48,211 nucleotides of DNA from Rhodospirillales bacterium (GCA_028277795.1 JANQFP010000042.1:1-48211), one strand, 5' to 3'. Positions 17,286-27,182 are shown, numbered from the stretch's first letter. The notes: generated by a model not told the origin, from the letters alone. Translations and numbers: made by a program.

Positions 17286-19784
17286 TTACGCCGCCACCAC
17301 CCGGCAGGCACACTTCTTGAAATCGGTCTCCTTCGACAGCGGGTCGGTGGCGTCCAGGGTCAGCTTGTTGACCAGCTGGTTCACGTCGAACCACGGGAAG
17401 AAGACCATGCCGCGGGGCAGCTTGTTGCGGCCGCGGGTCTCGATGCGGGTCTCCACCTCGCCGCGCCGGGTCTGCACCTTGACCGCCTGACCGCGGCGCA
17501 GGCCGCGTTCCTTGGCGTCCAGCGGATTCATGTACAGGACGGCGTGGGGGAAGGCCCGGTAGAGCTCGGGCACCCGCATGGTCATGGAGCCCGAGTGCCA
17601 GTGCTCGAGGATGCGGCCGGTGCTCAGCCACAGGTCGTACTCGGCATCCGGCGATTCGGCCGGCGGCTCGTAAGGCGCGAAGATGATGTTCGCCCTGCCG
17701 TCTTTCTTGCCGTAGAAGCGGACGCCCTGACCGGCCTTCACGTGCGGGTCGTAGCCCTCGCGGTAGCGCCACAGGGTCTCCTTGCCGCCCATGACCGGCC
17801 AACGCAGGCCGCGGGTCTGGTGGTAGACCTCGAACTCGGCCATCTCGTGGCCCTTCTTCGGTCCTTCGTACTGGAAGCGCCGGTATTCCTCGTACAGGCC
17901 CTTCTGCACGTAGAAGCCGAGGTCCTTGGACTCGGTGTTGTTGAAGCCCTCTTGCAGCTCGGTCAGCGGATACTTGTCCACCTGGCCGTTGGCGAACAGG
18001 ACCTCGTAGAGGGTCTTGCCGGCATGGCCGCTCTTGGCGATGACGTCGGCGGGCCACACGTCCTCCACCTTGAAGCGCTTGGAGAACTCGATGACCTGCC
18101 AGAAGTCGGACTTGGCCTCGCCCGGCGGGTCCACCTGCTGGCGCCAGAACTGGGTGCGCCGCTCGGCGTTGCCGTAGGCGCCTTCCTTCTCCATCCACAT
18201 GGCGGTGGGCAGGATGAGGTCGGCGGACACCGCGGTGCCGGTCGGATAGGGGTCGGACACCACGATGAAGTTCGCAGGATTGCGGTAGCCCGGATACCCC
18301 TCCTCGTTCATGTTGGGCGCCGCCTGCATGTTGTTGGTGCACTGGACCCAGTAGGCATTGAGCTTGCCGTCCTTGAGCATGCGGTGCTGGAGCACGGCGT
18401 GATAGCCGGGCTTGGGCGGGATCACCCCCGGCGGGATGTTCCAGATCTTCTCGGCGGCGGCCCGGTGCGCCTTGACCTTGACCACCAGGTCGGCGGGCAG
18501 GCGGTGGGCGAAGGTGCCGACCTCACGCGCCGTGCCGCAGGCCGACGGCTGGCCGGTCAGCGAGAACGGGCTGTTGCCGGGCTCGGCGATCTTGCCCATC
18601 AGCAGGTGCACGTTGTAGAGCAGGCCGTTGACCCACACGCCGCGGACGTGCTGGTTGAAGCCCATGGTCCAGTAGGACGCCACCTTCTTGTTGGGATCGG
18701 CATAGACCTTGGCCAGGCGGAGCAGCTTCTCGGGCTCCACCCCCGACATCTTGGACGCCTTCTCCAGCGTGTATTCCGAGACCAGCTTGGCGTACTCGTC
18801 GAAGCCGATCTTGTGGAACTTGCCCTTGCCCGGGTTCTTGGCCTTCTTCTCCAGCGGGTGGTCGGGGCGCAGGCCGTAGCCGATGTCGGTGGTGGCCTTG
18901 TTGAAGTTCACGTGCTTGGTGATGAAGTCCTCGTCATACGCCTTGGTCTGGATGATGTAGTTGGCGATGAAGTTGAGGATGGCCAGGTCCGACTGCGGCT
19001 CGAAGACGATGGGGTTGTCGGCCAGCTCGAAGTTGCGGTTCTCGAAGGTCGACAACACGTGCACCTCGCACCCCGGCTTGGTGAGCCGGGTGTCGGTGAG
19101 GCGCGACCACAGGATCGGGTGCATCTCGGCCATGTTGGCGCCCCACAGCACGAACGCGTCGGCGTGCTCCAGGTCGTCGTAGCAGCCCATGGGCTCGTCG
19201 ATGCCGAAGGCGCGCATGAAGGCGCCCACGGCCGAGGCCATGCAGTGCCGGGCGTTGGGGTCGATGTTGTTGGAGCGCAGGCCCGCCTTCATGAACTTGG
19301 CGGCCGCATAGCCCTCCCAGATGGTCCACTGGCCGGAGCCGAACATGCCGACCCGGGTGGCGCCCTTGGGGTCCTCGGGGTCGATGGCCGCTTTCCACTT
19401 CTCGGCCATGATGTCGAAGGCCTGGTCCCAGGTGATCGGCGTGAACTCGCCGTTCTTGTCGAACTTGCCATCGGTCATGCGCAGCAGCGGCGTGGTCACC
19501 CGGTCCTTGCCGTACATGATCTTGGACAGGAAGTAGCCCTTGATGCAGTTCAGGCCCTTGTTGACGGGGGCGTCGGGATCGCCCTGGGTGGCCACCACCC
19601 GGCCGTCCTTGACGCCGACCATGACGCCGCAGCCGGTGCCGCAGAACCGGCACACGCCCTTGTCCCAGCGGATGCCGTCGTCGGCTTCGGCGGCCTTGTC
19701 GATGCCGGGCAAGGTCACCCCTGCCGCCGTCGCCGCGGCCAAGGCGGCGTTGGTCTTGATGAAATCACGCCTCGTGACACTCAT
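17286..19784 (-). CDS. napA: NapA, periplasmic nitrate reductase catalytic subunit
   Basis: Molybdenum bis-MGD nitrate reductase (832 aa) that reduces nitrate to nitrite in the periplasm. A Tat signal ([20 protein letters not shown]) is followed by the 4Fe-4S motif [13 protein letters not shown], the catalytic Cys that binds molybdenum in [15 protein letters not shown], and the MGD-binding folds including [20 protein letters not shown]. Length and motifs match the family. The start overlaps the napD stop by four bases. The C-terminus ([11 protein letters not shown]) is complete. Confidence 0.97.
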   Translation of the reverse strand: MSVTRRDFIKTNAALAAATAAGVTLPGIDKAAEADDGIRWDKGVCRFCGTGCGVMVGVKDGRVVATQGDPDAPVNKGLNCIKGYFLSKIMYGKDRVTTPLLRMTDGKFDKNGEFTPITWDQAFDIMAEKWKAAIDPEDPKGATRVGMFGSGQWTIWEGYAAAKFMKAGLRSNNIDPNARHCMASAVGAFMRAFGIDEPMGCYDDLEHADAFVLWGANMAEMHPILWSRLTDTRLTKPGCEVHVLSTFENRNFELADNPIVFEPQSDLAILNFIANYIIQTKAYDEDFITKHVNFNKATTDIGYGLRPDHPLEKKAKNPGKGKFHKIGFDEYAKLVSEYTLEKASKMSGVEPEKLLRLAKVYADPNKKVASYWTMGFNQHVRGVWVNGLLYNVHLLMGKIAEPGNSPFSLTGQPSACGTAREVGTFAHRLPADLVVKVKAHRAAAEKIWNIPPGVIPPKPGYHAVLQHRMLKDGKLNAYWVQCTNNMQAAPNMNEEGYPGYRNPANFIVVSDPYPTGTAVSADLILPTAMWMEKEGAYGNAERRTQFWRQQVDPPGEAKSDFWQVIEFSKRFKVEDVWPADVIAKSGHAGKTLYEVLFANGQVDKYPLTELQEGFNNTESKDLGFYVQKGLYEEYRRFQYEGPKKGHEMAEFEVYHQTRGLRWPVMGGKETLWRYREGYDPHVKAGQGVRFYGKKDGRANIIFAPYEPPAESPDAEYDLWLSTGRILEHWHSGSMTMRVPELYRAFPHAVLYMNPLDAKERGLRRGQAVKVQTRRGEVETRIETRGRNKLPRGMVFFPWFDVNQLVNKLTLDATDPLSKETDFKKCACRVVAA

Positions 19785-20038
19785 TGGGGGTCCTCCTTTT
19801 CGCCCGCATCTTGTTCGAAGAAGTTGTAGACGAGGGCCGCGTTCAGCACCCCGTCCAAGCCGTTGAGCGCCACCAGCGCGTCCGTCGCCTTCTTGGCGTC
19901 GGGCTGATCCACGGTCACCACTAGGCGACCGTCCTCCGTGGTGGCATGCACCTCGACGCCGGCCATGACGGCGATGGCGTCCCTCACCGCATGCGTCTTG
20001 TCGGGGAGGGTATGAATGACCAGTCCGGAGATGCTCAC
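19781..20038 (-). CDS. napD: NapD, NapA maturation chaperone
   Basis: Small cytoplasmic chaperone (85 aa) that binds the NapA Tat signal peptide and holds back export until cofactors are inserted. The ferredoxin-like fold shows as [31 protein letters not shown] and [20 protein letters not shown]. Its stop overlaps the napA start, as expected for a dedicated chaperone. It lies between napF and napA, the common order. Confidence 0.92.
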   Translation of the reverse strand: MSISGLVIHTLPDKTHAVRDAIAVMAGVEVHATTEDGRLVVTVDQPDAKKATDALVALNGLDGVLNAALVYNFFEQDAGEKEDPQ

Positions 20039-20068
20039 GATCCGTTCGCCCGCCGCGGCGGGCGCTCC

Positions 20069-20563
20069 CTAATCAATGGTGACCGCGCCCACCGGACAGG
20101 GCGCCACGCAGGCGCCGCAGCCCGTGCACGCGGCGTCATCGACGTGCGGCACGGCGCTGCCGCCGACCAGCAGCTTGAAGCGGATGGCGCCGGCCTCGCA
20201 GCAGTCCCCGCATACCCGGCAGGTGACGCCGTTCGTCGACAGGCAGTTGAGCGCGATGGACGCCGTGACCATCCAGGGAGCCGCCGGCGGCTCCGTCGAG
20301 GCGCCGAAGCCGAGGGCGCCGCTGGGGCACGCCTCGATGCAGGCACGGCAGAACGTGCACTCGCCCCGTCGGAAATCGATCTCCGGGAAGCCGCCGCGCC
20401 CGGCCACGATGATGCGTTCCGGGCACGCCCTCAGGCAGTCGCCGCCGCGGGTGCAGGTGTCGATGAAGGTGCTTTCGGGGCGTGCCCAAGGCGGCCGCAA
20501 GGGCTCGTGCACATCACCGAACCGGCCGCGCAGAAGGCTGGCCCTCGACACCGGGTGGGACAT
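20069..20563 (-). CDS. napF: NapF, cytoplasmic ferredoxin-type protein
   Basis: Iron-sulfur protein (164 aa) of the nap system, thought to help NapA cofactor assembly in the cytoplasm. It has 4Fe-4S motifs [41 protein letters not shown] and [14 protein letters not shown]. The ATG at 20563 is chosen because [15 protein letters not shown] matches the family N-terminus; the ATG at 20602 would add 13 residues. A GGAG motif lies nine bases upstream. It is the first gene of the nap operon, with an FNR-type promoter about 100-140 bases upstream. Confidence 0.88.
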   Translation of the reverse strand: MSHPVSRASLLRGRFGDVHEPLRPPWARPESTFIDTCTRGGDCLRACPERIIVAGRGGFPEIDFRRGECTFCRACIEACPSGALGFGASTEPPAAPWMVTASIALNCLSTNGVTCRVCGDCCEAGAIRFKLLVGGSAVPHVDDAACTGCGACVAPCPVGAVTID

Positions 20564-20663
20564 CGGGCGGTGCTCCGACAATACGCGCCTGGTCAGCGGC
20601 ATAGGCCCTATGCTCGCTGCCCTCCCGGATGGACGGCACGTATTTTAACACAAAACCGTCGGA

Positions 20664-20705
20664 ATTCTAATTGAGCAATCGCTAATTCGACTTGACGTTG
20701 GTCAA
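20664..20705 (-). promoter_or_regulatory. FNR-type class II promoter of the nap operon
   Basis: TTGAC-GTTG-GTCAA at 20692-20705 is a perfect FNR/FixK/DNR-type dyad. On the minus strand a TAGAAT -10 hexamer lies at 20664-20669. If transcription starts at 20657, the dyad centre falls at -41.5 and the hexamer at -12 to -7, the textbook class II activator geometry. It points at napF, about 95 bases downstream. Confidence 0.8.
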
Positions 20706-20726
20706 GGCGGCGCGTCGGGCAACGCT

Positions 20727-20778
20727 AGGGCAAGTAAATCTGATCAAAAGGAATCGTCTGACCAGATTTACTTGCCCT
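20727..20778. other. perfect 16-bp hairpin between nap promoter and next gene
   Basis: AGGGCAAGTAAATCTG (20727-20742) and its exact reverse complement (20763-20778) flank a 20-base loop. It lies upstream of the FNR box and downstream of the minus-strand gene at 20850. No T-run follows on either side. It could be a bidirectional transcription stop or a binding site; nothing in the sequence decides. Confidence 0.5.
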
Positions 20779-20784
20779 GGAAAT

Positions 20785-20840
20785 CAATAAGTTAGAGCAC
20801 GGTTCGATCAGATCGGGTCGATATGATCGAGCCGTGCTCC
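20785..20840 (+). repeat. palindromic element, copy A
   Basis: A 56-base element with a 16-base stem (GAGCACGGTTCGATCA with TGATCGAGCCGTGCTC, one mismatch that is G-U in RNA). It begins CAATAAGTTA and ends ten bases from the stop of the next minus-strand gene. An inverted copy is at 22291-22349. Confidence 0.75.
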
Positions 20841-20849
20841 AGGGTTCGG

Positions 20850-21245
20850 CTACCCCAGCGACTCGATGAGGAAAGCAAGGCCGACGATCAGGCCGAGCGC
20901 GATGCCGCCGACGCTCAGCACCAGGATGACCATGTAGCGGACGAACTCCTTTTCTTCCTTCTTCTTGGGCGGCGGCTTGGCCTTGGCGGGGGCCACCTTG
21001 GCCTGCGGCTTCTGGCGTGGTGCGGCCTTGCGCTTCTCGGCGCCTTTGCGCTCCTTGAAGATGATCTTGGAGAAGGTGTCGCCGGTCTCGTCGTCGTACT
21101 TCTCCTCGATGACCTGGGCGCCGGAGACGTAGCGGCTCTCCAGCAGCATGCGCGCCTCGTGCATGGCCATGTCCCGGTCGTCGTAGACGGAATCGATATT
21201 CCAGTTGCCGTTCTTGTAGGCGTAGACCTCGTAGGACACGCCCAT
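20850..21245 (-). CDS. conserved-looking protein with C-terminal membrane helix
   Basis: A 131-residue protein of unknown function. The N-terminal ~65 residues look globular (SYEVYAYKNGNWNIDSVYDD, then MAMHEARMLLESRYV), followed by a Lys/Pro/Ala-rich linker (about 68-97) and one membrane helix (about 103-126, YMVILVLSVGGIALGLIVGL). The layout suggests a cytoplasmic domain tethered to the membrane by its C-terminus. The start at 21245 fits the beginning of the globular part. It lies about 70 bases downstream of the PAS-like gene on the same strand and could be co-transcribed. I do not recognise a named family. Confidence 0.75.
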   Translation of the reverse strand: MGVSYEVYAYKNGNWNIDSVYDDRDMAMHEARMLLESRYVSGAQVIEEKYDDETGDTFSKIIFKERKGAEKRKAAPRQKPQAKVAPAKAKPPPKKKEEKEFVRYMVILVLSVGGIALGLIVGLAFLIESLG

Positions 21246-21316
21246 GTCACAGCTCTCCCGGCCGGATGGCCAAGGCGGGGACCCGCGGGCCCGTCGTAGC
21301 GCGGACGCCGGTCACC

Positions 21317-21793
21317 TCAGGACTCCTCCTCCTTGACCTTGCAGTTGGCGGCACACAGGAGGAAGTTGATCTCCTCGCCGTCCTCGCTGAGAGGCAGGAT
21401 GATGCTCCGGTAGAGGATGGTCTGTCCACGGGCATTCACGAACTCGTCGCCCAGGGTGATGGGGACCTTCTTGGCCACCACCCGGCTGTAGAACGCCAGG
21501 GCCTGCTTGAGCAGCGTCCCGTCGGGCACCGCCGAGATCGGCTTGCCGACCAGGTCGTTGGAGACCTCGTCCAGGAACGACTGGCCGATATGGGCGACTT
21601 CCGGCTCCTCCAGGTCGTCGGCCACCTTGAGCACGAACAGGGCCGGCCGCATGTCCCCCAGATCGCGGGCCAGAAACGACTTGAGCGAGGGGATGCCGCG
21701 TTCCTCCTCGGCGCCGCGCCAGTGATGCAGCACCCGGTGAACCAGTCTGCGTTCCATTCCCCGCGGCGGTTCGTCGGCCATGTCCTGTCCCAT
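21317..21793 (-). CDS. PAS_5-like domain protein
   Basis: A 158-residue cytoplasmic protein resembling the alphaproteobacterial single-domain PAS_5 family: an N-terminal VLHHWRGAEEERGIPSLKSF segment, a beta core (PALFVLKVADD, then AHIGQSFLDE), a central GKPISAVPDGTLLKQALAFY and a C-terminal sheet (ILYRSIILPLSEDG). No output domain is attached. An internal ATG at 21781 is equally likely as the start, because the GGGGGG tract sits only one base from the ATG at 21793. It is probably expressed with the gene at 20850. Ligand and role are unknown. Confidence 0.75.
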   Translation of the reverse strand: MGQDMADEPPRGMERRLVHRVLHHWRGAEEERGIPSLKSFLARDLGDMRPALFVLKVADDLEEPEVAHIGQSFLDEVSNDLVGKPISAVPDGTLLKQALAFYSRVVAKKVPITLGDEFVNARGQTILYRSIILPLSEDGEEINFLLCAANCKVKEEES

Positions 21794-21905
21794 CCCCCCT
21801 GGTGTTCAAATGGCGGGCAAACGAAAACCGCGCCGGCCAAATGCAGTTTGCCCCGCAATCAACTAATGACGGCCGCCGCCGTTGTAGACGAGCGCTCGGC
21901 CGCAT

Positions 21906-22178
21906 GAGGAACCTCCCTCTCCTCGATCCCGGATGACGCTTTCGGAAGACGCCTCAGGAGAATCCGTTACTCTGTTTGTCAATCTTATTAGTGAAGATAG
22001 GGTAAATTCCCTCACATATTAAGAAAAATGAGAATTATCCACAAGTCCGCCAAGTTGGACGGACAGTGTCGTCGGGGTGTCCGGTCTCCTCGCCGCCCGT
22101 GTGACGGGCGTCACAGACTCCCCGCCGCCCGCCGCGTATGACCCGGTCCCGACAGCGGTGGGTACGGATAGGATCGGA
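21906..22178. other. AT-richer intergenic region
   Basis: Upstream of the PAS-like gene the DNA is noticeably AT-richer (about 21960-22050, for example AATCTTATTAGTGAAGATAG) than anywhere nearby, and probably holds that gene's promoter. A small palindrome CGCCCGTGTGACGGGCG lies at 22095-22111. No supported gene is seen. Confidence 0.4.
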
Positions 22179-22292
22179 ATGACCATCATGCGGAGGACAG
22201 GACTTTATCTGCGCGGCATCGCGCGGCTTCTCGGCCTCAAGGTGGGCCGCGACGTCCCCGTGGTCGTTCCCCTGCGATCTTCGAATCGCTAG
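22179..22292 (+). CDS. possible 37-residue basic peptide
   Basis: A short plus-strand frame from ATG 22179 (second ATG at 22188) encodes a basic, amphipathic peptide (TGLYLRGIARLLGLKVGRD followed by VPVVVPLRSSNR). GGATCGGA lies directly before the ATG, too close for a good ribosome binding site. It ends at the edge of palindromic element B. There is no other support, so it may be chance. Confidence 0.22.
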   Translation: MTIMRRTGLYLRGIARLLGLKVGRDVPVVVPLRSSNR

Positions 22293-22349
22293 AGCGCGGT
22301 TCGATCAAATCGACCCGACTTGATCGAACGGTCGTGCTCTAACTTATTG
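22291..22349 (-). repeat. palindromic element, copy B (inverted)
   Basis: In reverse complement this 59-base segment reads GCAATAAGTTAGAGCACG and continues as a close match of copy A at 20785-20840, including the central GTCGGGTCGAT. It ends two bases before the pheT stop codon, so like copy A it directly follows a minus-strand gene. The two copies are in opposite orientation and enclose about 1.45 kb. Confidence 0.75.
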
Positions 22350-22351
22350 CT

Positions 22352-24754
22352 CTAGGTTCTCAGGACGCCACCGGTGGCCTTGGCCACGGCGTCCACCACC
22401 TTGGCGGCAACCGCCTCGATCTCGGCATCGGTCAGCGTGCGCTCCGTAGGCTGCAGGACCACGTTGACGGCCAACGACTTCTTGCCGGCGCCCAGCGCGC
22501 CGCCGGTGAACACGTCGAACACCCGCACATCGACAACCAGCCCCTTGTCGGCGCCGCGGGCGGCGCGCACCACATCCTGGGCCGGGATCCGGTCGTCCAC
22601 CACGAAGGCGAAGTCGCGCTCCACCGGATGCAGGGGCGACAGCTCCAAGTGGGGTTTGGTGGGGCCGGCCTTGGCCTTGGGCTGCGGCAGGGCGTCGAAG
22701 AACACCTCGAATGCGGTCACCGGTCCCTTGACGTCCATGCGCCGCAGCACCCGCGGGTGGATTTCCCCGAAATGGGCCAGCACGCCGGGACCGAGGCGCA
22801 AAGCGCCCGAGCGCCCGGGATGGAAGTAGTCGGGGGCGTCGGCCGTCACCTGGACCGCGTCGGCGGGCGCGCCGACGGCGGCCAGCACCGCCCCGGCGTC
22901 CGCCTTGGCGTCGAAGGCGTCCACGGCCCGCGGCGGCTGGGCCCAGTTGCGGTGCCCGGTGCGGCCCGAGCGCACGCCCGCCGCCACCATGCCCTGGTCC
23001 TCCGGCCGGTCGCCCGCGAATCCCGGGCCGACCTCGAACAAGGCCGCGTCGGCGATGCCGCGGTCGGCGTTGCGCCCGCAGGCGGCGACCAGGTTGGGCA
23101 GCGGTGAGGGCCGCATGACGTCCAGGTCGGCGCTGATGGGGTTGACCAGTCGCAGGCTCTCGGCGGTGCCGCCGAACAGCTCGGCCCGGGTCGACTCGAC
23201 GAAGGAGTAGGTCACCGCCTCCATCAGGCCGCGCCCGGCCAGCGCCCGCCGCGCCATGGCCCGCCGTCGCTGCCCGGCATCGAGGGCGGGATGGGGCAGG
23301 CCATCGCCGCGCACCATGGAGACGGTGGGGATGCGGTCGTAGCCGTGGATGCGCACCACCTCCTCCACCAGGCATGCCTCGCCGACGATGTCGCCGCGCC
23401 ATGGCGGCACCGCTACGGCGAGGGCGCCGTCTTCGGGCGTCACCACGAAGCCGAGATCGGTGAGGATGCCGGTCACCCGGTCCGCGTCCACGTCCACGCC
23501 GCCGAGGGTCCGCACCCGGTCGGGGCGCAGGCGGACGGACCGTTGCCAGGGCGGCTCGCCGCCGGCGATCACCAGCTCGGACGGCTCGCCGCCACACAGC
23601 TCCAACACCAGCCGGGTGGCGATCTCCATGCCGTCCACCAGGAACGCCGGGTCGATACCGCGCTCGAAGCGGTAGCGGGCGTCGGACTGGAGGTTGAGCT
23701 TGCGCCCGGTGGCGGCGGTGCGCCGGGGATCGAAGTAGGCCGACTCCAGGAACACATTGACCGTCTCACCGGTGCAGCCCGTGGGCTCGCCGCCGATGAC
23801 GCCGCCCAGGGCCTCGGCCCCGGTGTCGTCGGCGATCACCGTCATCTCCGGGTCCAGGTCGTAGGTGCGGCCGTTGAGGGCCGCCAGGCGTTCGCCGGGG
23901 CGGGCCAGGCGCACGTGCAGGCCGCCCTCCACCTTGTCGGCGTCGAACACGTGGAGGGGCCGGCACAGGTCCAGGGTCAGCAGGTTGGTGATGTCGACCA
24001 GGGCCGAGATGGGCCGCAGTCCCACCGCCAACAGCTTGTCCTTGAGCCATTGGGGGCTCTCGCCGTTGCGCACCCCGCGAACCAGACGGCCGACGAAATA
24101 GGGGCACGCGTCGGCCGCCTCGTTGTCGAAAGCGAGCCGCACGCCGATGGGGCTGGCGAAGACGCCGGGCACCGGGGTCGCGTCGAGGGGCTTCAGGCGG
24201 CCCATGCCGGCCGCCGCCAGGTCGCGGGCGATGCCCCGGATGCCCAGGCAGTCGCCCCGGTTGGGCGTGACGTCCACGTCGATCAGCGGGTCGGACAGCC
24301 CCATGACCTCCACCGCCGCGGCGCCGATGGGGGTGTCTTCCGGCAGCTCGACGATGCCTTCGTGGTCGTCGGACAGCCCCATCTCACGCTCCGACAGGAG
24401 CATGCCGTCGCTCTCGACGCCCCGTATCTTCGCTTTTTTGAGGGTCATGTCGGTTCCGGGAATGTACGACCCGGCGCCGGCGAACACGCCCATCATGCCG
24501 GCACGCGCGTTGGGCGCGCCGCACACCACCTCGGTCACGGCGGCCCCCGTGTCGACGCGACAGACTTTCAGCTTGTCGGCGTCGGGATGGGGCCGGGCCT
24601 CCAGCACCCGCGCGACGACGAAGCCTTCCAGGCCGCGCGCCCGATCGGTGACCGAATCCACCTCCAGACCGATCATGCTCAGGCGCTCGACGATGTCGGC
24701 GGCCGTGGCCTCGGTCTCCAGGTGGTCCTTCAACCAACTGAGGGTGAACTTCAC
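22352..24754 (-). CDS. pheT: phenylalanyl-tRNA synthetase beta subunit
   Basis: Beta subunit (800 aa) of the alpha2-beta2 enzyme that charges tRNA-Phe. The N-terminus [14 protein letters not shown], the tRNA-binding EMAP-like domain ([20 protein letters not shown]), the B3/B4 editing domain (INLLT-type segment [21 protein letters not shown]), the B5 domain ([18 protein letters not shown]) and the C-terminal anticodon-binding fold ([14 protein letters not shown]) are in order. The start is GTG at 24754, overlapping the pheS stop (GTGA). It is the last gene of the thrS-infC-rpmI-rplT-pheS-pheT operon; palindromic element B follows directly and may end the transcript. Confidence 0.97.
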   Translation of the reverse strand: MKFTLSWLKDHLETEATAADIVERLSMIGLEVDSVTDRARGLEGFVVARVLEARPHPDADKLKVCRVDTGAAVTEVVCGAPNARAGMMGVFAGAGSYIPGTDMTLKKAKIRGVESDGMLLSEREMGLSDDHEGIVELPEDTPIGAAAVEVMGLSDPLIDVDVTPNRGDCLGIRGIARDLAAAGMGRLKPLDATPVPGVFASPIGVRLAFDNEAADACPYFVGRLVRGVRNGESPQWLKDKLLAVGLRPISALVDITNLLTLDLCRPLHVFDADKVEGGLHVRLARPGERLAALNGRTYDLDPEMTVIADDTGAEALGGVIGGEPTGCTGETVNVFLESAYFDPRRTAATGRKLNLQSDARYRFERGIDPAFLVDGMEIATRLVLELCGGEPSELVIAGGEPPWQRSVRLRPDRVRTLGGVDVDADRVTGILTDLGFVVTPEDGALAVAVPPWRGDIVGEACLVEEVVRIHGYDRIPTVSMVRGDGLPHPALDAGQRRRAMARRALAGRGLMEAVTYSFVESTRAELFGGTAESLRLVNPISADLDVMRPSPLPNLVAACGRNADRGIADAALFEVGPGFAGDRPEDQGMVAAGVRSGRTGHRNWAQPPRAVDAFDAKADAGAVLAAVGAPADAVQVTADAPDYFHPGRSGALRLGPGVLAHFGEIHPRVLRRMDVKGPVTAFEVFFDALPQPKAKAGPTKPHLELSPLHPVERDFAFVVDDRIPAQDVVRAARGADKGLVVDVRVFDVFTGGALGAGKKSLAVNVVLQPTERTLTDAEIEAVAAKVVDAVAKATGGVLRT

Positions 24755-25842
24755 GGGTCCAGGCCTCCCACCAGGCTGGGCACCTGGAGCGCCGGGAACC
24801 CGTAGTGGCGCAGCCACCGCAGGTCGGATTCGAAGAAGGTCCGCAGGTCGGGGATGCCGTACTTGAGCATGGCGATGCGCTCGATCCCCATGCCGAACGC
24901 GAAACCCTGGTAGCGTTCCGGATCGATGCCGCAGTTCTCCAGCACCTTGGGATTGACCATGCCGCAGCCAAGGATCTCCATCCAGTCGTCGCCATGGCCG
25001 ATGCGGAACTTCCCGCCTTCGCGGGTGCAGCCGATGTCCATCTCGGCCGAAGGCTCGGTGAACGGGAAGTAGCTGGGGCGGAAGCGCACGGGCAGGTCGT
25101 CCACGTCGAAATAGGCGCGGCAGAAGTCGGTGAGACACCCCTTCAGGTGTCCCATGTGGGTGCTCTCGTCCACCACCAGCCCCTCCACCTGGTGGAACAT
25201 GGGCGTATGGGTGGCGTCGTAGTCGCAGCGGTAGGCGCGCCCGGGGACGATGATGCGCAGCGGCGGCGGCGTCCGCTCCATGACGTGGATCTGGACCGGC
25301 GAGGTGTGGGTCCTGAGCACCGGGCGGTCGTCATCGGCATGACCCGACGTCCCGCTCCCGTGCAGGTAGAAGGTGTCGTGCTCCTGGCGGGCCGGGTGGT
25401 CGGGCGGGATGTTGAGCGCCGTGAAGTTGTGCCAGTCGTCCTCGATGTCCGGCCCTTCCGCCACCGTGAACCCCATCTCGCCGAAGATGGCCACGATCTC
25501 GTCGGTGGTCTGGCTGATGGGATGGATGCGGCCCTCGGGCTGCGGCCGGGTGGGCAAGGTGACGTCGATGCGTTCTTCGTCGAGACGGGAGTCCAGATCG
25601 GCGTCGGCCAGGGCGGCGCGGCGGGCCTCGATGGCATTGGCCACCTCGTCCTTGAGCACGTTCAGCGCCCGGCCGGCGGTCTTGCGCTGCTCGGGGGCCA
25701 TGGCCCCCAGCCCCTTCATCAGCTCGGTGATGCGGCCCTTGCGGCCGAGGGCGGCGACGCGGGCCTGCTCCAGGCCGTCCAGGTCGCCGGCCGCGGCGAT
25801 CGCCGCCAACACGTCGGCGCGCAGGGTTTCGACGTCTTCCAT
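24751..25842 (-). CDS. pheS: phenylalanyl-tRNA synthetase alpha subunit
   Basis: Catalytic alpha subunit (363 aa). An N-terminal coiled-coil (about residues 1-85) binds tRNA. Class II motifs follow: motif 1 near [19 protein letters not shown], motif 2 ([20 protein letters not shown], then [11 protein letters not shown]), and motif 3 in [20 protein letters not shown] near the C-terminus. Length and motifs are normal for the long bacterial form. It overlaps pheT by four bases and lies 42 bases after rplT. Confidence 0.97.
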   Translation of the reverse strand: MEDVETLRADVLAAIAAAGDLDGLEQARVAALGRKGRITELMKGLGAMAPEQRKTAGRALNVLKDEVANAIEARRAALADADLDSRLDEERIDVTLPTRPQPEGRIHPISQTTDEIVAIFGEMGFTVAEGPDIEDDWHNFTALNIPPDHPARQEHDTFYLHGSGTSGHADDDRPVLRTHTSPVQIHVMERTPPPLRIIVPGRAYRCDYDATHTPMFHQVEGLVVDESTHMGHLKGCLTDFCRAYFDVDDLPVRFRPSYFPFTEPSAEMDIGCTREGGKFRIGHGDDWMEILGCGMVNPKVLENCGIDPERYQGFAFGMGIERIAMLKYGIPDLRTFFESDLRWLRHYGFPALQVPSLVGGLDP

Positions 25843-25884
25843 GGGTGTCCTGCCCGCAGGCGGCCGGCGGCCCGGCCCTAATCT

Positions 25885-26250
25885 TTAAGACGTGGCGGCG
25901 AGGGCCGCTTGCGCCTGCTCGACCAATGCCTTGAACGAATCCGGGTCCCTGACCGCCAGGTCCGAAAGGATCTTGCGGTCCACCTCGACCCCGGCCTTGC
26001 CGAGGCCGTTGATAAACTGGGCGTAGGTGAGGCCGTGCTCACGGGCGCCGGCGTTGATGCGCTGGATCCACAGGCGGCGGAACTGGCGCTTCCGCGTGCG
26101 GCGGTCCCGGTAGGCGTACTGCAGCCCTTTCTCGACCCGCTCGACGGCGACCCGGAAGCTGGTCTTGGAGCGGCCGCGGTAGCCGCGGGCCATGCCGAGG
26201 ATCTTCTTGTGGCGGGCGTGGGTGGTGACGCCCCGTTTGACGCGTGCCAT
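25885..26250 (-). CDS. rplT: ribosomal protein L20
   Basis: Large-subunit protein L20 (121 aa), needed early in 50S assembly. It is strongly basic, with the diagnostic N-terminus [18 protein letters not shown], the central [20 protein letters not shown] and the C-terminal ISDLAV-like [13 protein letters not shown]. It is 13 bases after rpmI in the usual infC-rpmI-rplT order. In other bacteria L20 represses this operon by binding the mRNA; whether that occurs here is not visible. Confidence 0.98.
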   Translation of the reverse strand: MARVKRGVTTHARHKKILGMARGYRGRSKTSFRVAVERVEKGLQYAYRDRRTRKRQFRRLWIQRINAGAREHGLTYAQFINGLGKAGVEVDRKILSDLAVRDPDSFKALVEQAQAALAATS

Positions 26251-26263
26251 GGCTTCTGCCTCC

Positions 26264-26461
26264 TCAGACGTGGGGCATGTAGGTCTTGACGATGCGGGCG
26301 TCGGCGGCCGACAGCAGCTTGGTGCCCCGCGCCTTGCGCTTCATCTTCTGGGTGCGCTTGCGCAGGTTGTGGCGCTTGTAGCCGAAGTTGGCCCGCATCT
26401 TGCCGGACGCGGTGGGGCGGAAGCGCTTCTTGGCGCTGGCCTTGGTCTTGAGCTTGGGCAT
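26264..26461 (-). CDS. rpmI: ribosomal protein L35
   Basis: Small, highly basic large-subunit protein L35 (65 aa), starting [20 protein letters not shown] and with the typical [14 protein letters not shown] segment. The ATG at 26461 gives the family length; the open frame upstream is not coding. It is separated from infC by 184 bases, longer than usual inside this operon, and that gap holds a strong hairpin. Confidence 0.98.
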   Translation of the reverse strand: MPKLKTKASAKKRFRPTASGKMRANFGYKRHNLRKRTQKMKRKARGTKLLSAADARIVKTYMPHV

Positions 26462-26596
26462 TTGGCGCTCCTGGTGACGGGGTGCGGCTGAGAGCGGCTG
26501 GGCATGCCCGCGCCGGACCGCTCGGAGAGCCGGGGTTATAGCCGCCCCACCCCGCCAATGCAAGGCGACGCTGGGCCTCCTTCCGGCAAAGACAAC

Positions 26597-26617
26597 GCCC
26601 GCCGGGGCGCGGCGGGC
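26597..26617 (-). terminator. GC hairpin between infC and rpmI
   Basis: GCCCGCCG and CGGCGGGC (8 bp) close a five-base loop. On the minus strand GTTGTCTTTG follows, a weak U-rich tract. It sits in the 184-base gap between infC and rpmI and could be a partial terminator that sets the ratio of infC to ribosomal-protein mRNA. Confidence 0.4.
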
Positions 26618-26645
26618 GTCGAGACATCGGTCAGGGTCCCGGCGG

Positions 26646-27182
26646 TCAGCGGGGAGCGATGATCATCACCATCTGGCGCCCTTCCATCTTGGGAAACAGC
26701 TCCACCTTGGACAGCTCGTCCAGCTCCTCGCGCACCCGGTCGAGGACCTTGAGTCCCAGCTCCTGGTGGGCCATCTCGCGGCCGCGGAAGCGGATGGTCA
26801 CCTTGACCTTGTCGCCGCTTTCCAGGAACCGGCGCATGGAGCGCATCTTGACGTCGTAGTCATGGACATCGATGCCCGGGCGCATCTTGATTTCCTTGAC
26901 GTCGATGGTCTTCTGCTTCTTGCGCGCCTCGTTGCGCTTCTTCTGGCTCTCGTACTTGAACTTGCCGTAATCGAGGATCTTGCAGACGGGCGGCTCGGCG
27001 TTGGGCGAGACCTCGACCAAATCCAGGCCGGTCTCGGCAGCCATTTCCATCCCTTGCTCCGTGGGGACGACGCCGATCATCTCGCCGGTGGCGCCGATCA
27101 GGCGGATGGTGGACACGTCGATCGCGTCGTTGACCCGCGGCCCTTCGCGGGCCGGCGGTTGGTTTAGCGGTGGTCTGGCTAT
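26646..27182 (-). CDS. infC: translation initiation factor IF-3, probable ATA start
   Basis: Initiation factor 3 (178 aa with the start proposed here). It binds the 30S subunit and rejects wrong start codons. The conserved C-terminal parts are present ([37 protein letters not shown]). The first standard start is GTG at 27116, but that would cut off conserved N-terminal residues. The reading frame continues upstream through NDAIDV and ARPPLNQPP to ATA at 27180-27182, which sits seven bases after a strong GGAGAGGAGG site. IF-3 genes are known to start at rare codons (AUU in E. coli) so that IF-3 can repress its own translation. ATA is therefore the best-supported start. Confidence 0.9.
   Translation of the reverse strand: MARPPLNQPPAREGPRVNDAIDVSTIRLIGATGEMIGVVPTEQGMEMAAETGLDLVEVSPNAEPPVCKILDYGKFKYESQKKRNEARKKQKTIDVKEIKMRPGIDVHDYDVKMRSMRRFLESGDKVKVTIRFRGREMAHQELGLKVLDRVREELDELSKVELFPKMEGRQMVMIIAPR

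Noticed and set aside
16575-19829. A 1084-codon plus-strand open frame antisense to napG and napA.
   Set aside because: It is the mirror of high-GC coding sequence on the other strand; its translation is His/Gly/Val/Ala-rich with no domain, and napA and napG are certain.
20850-21245. TonB-like protein, because of a Lys/Pro-rich stretch.
   Set aside because: The membrane helix is C-terminal and there is no TonB C-terminal domain.
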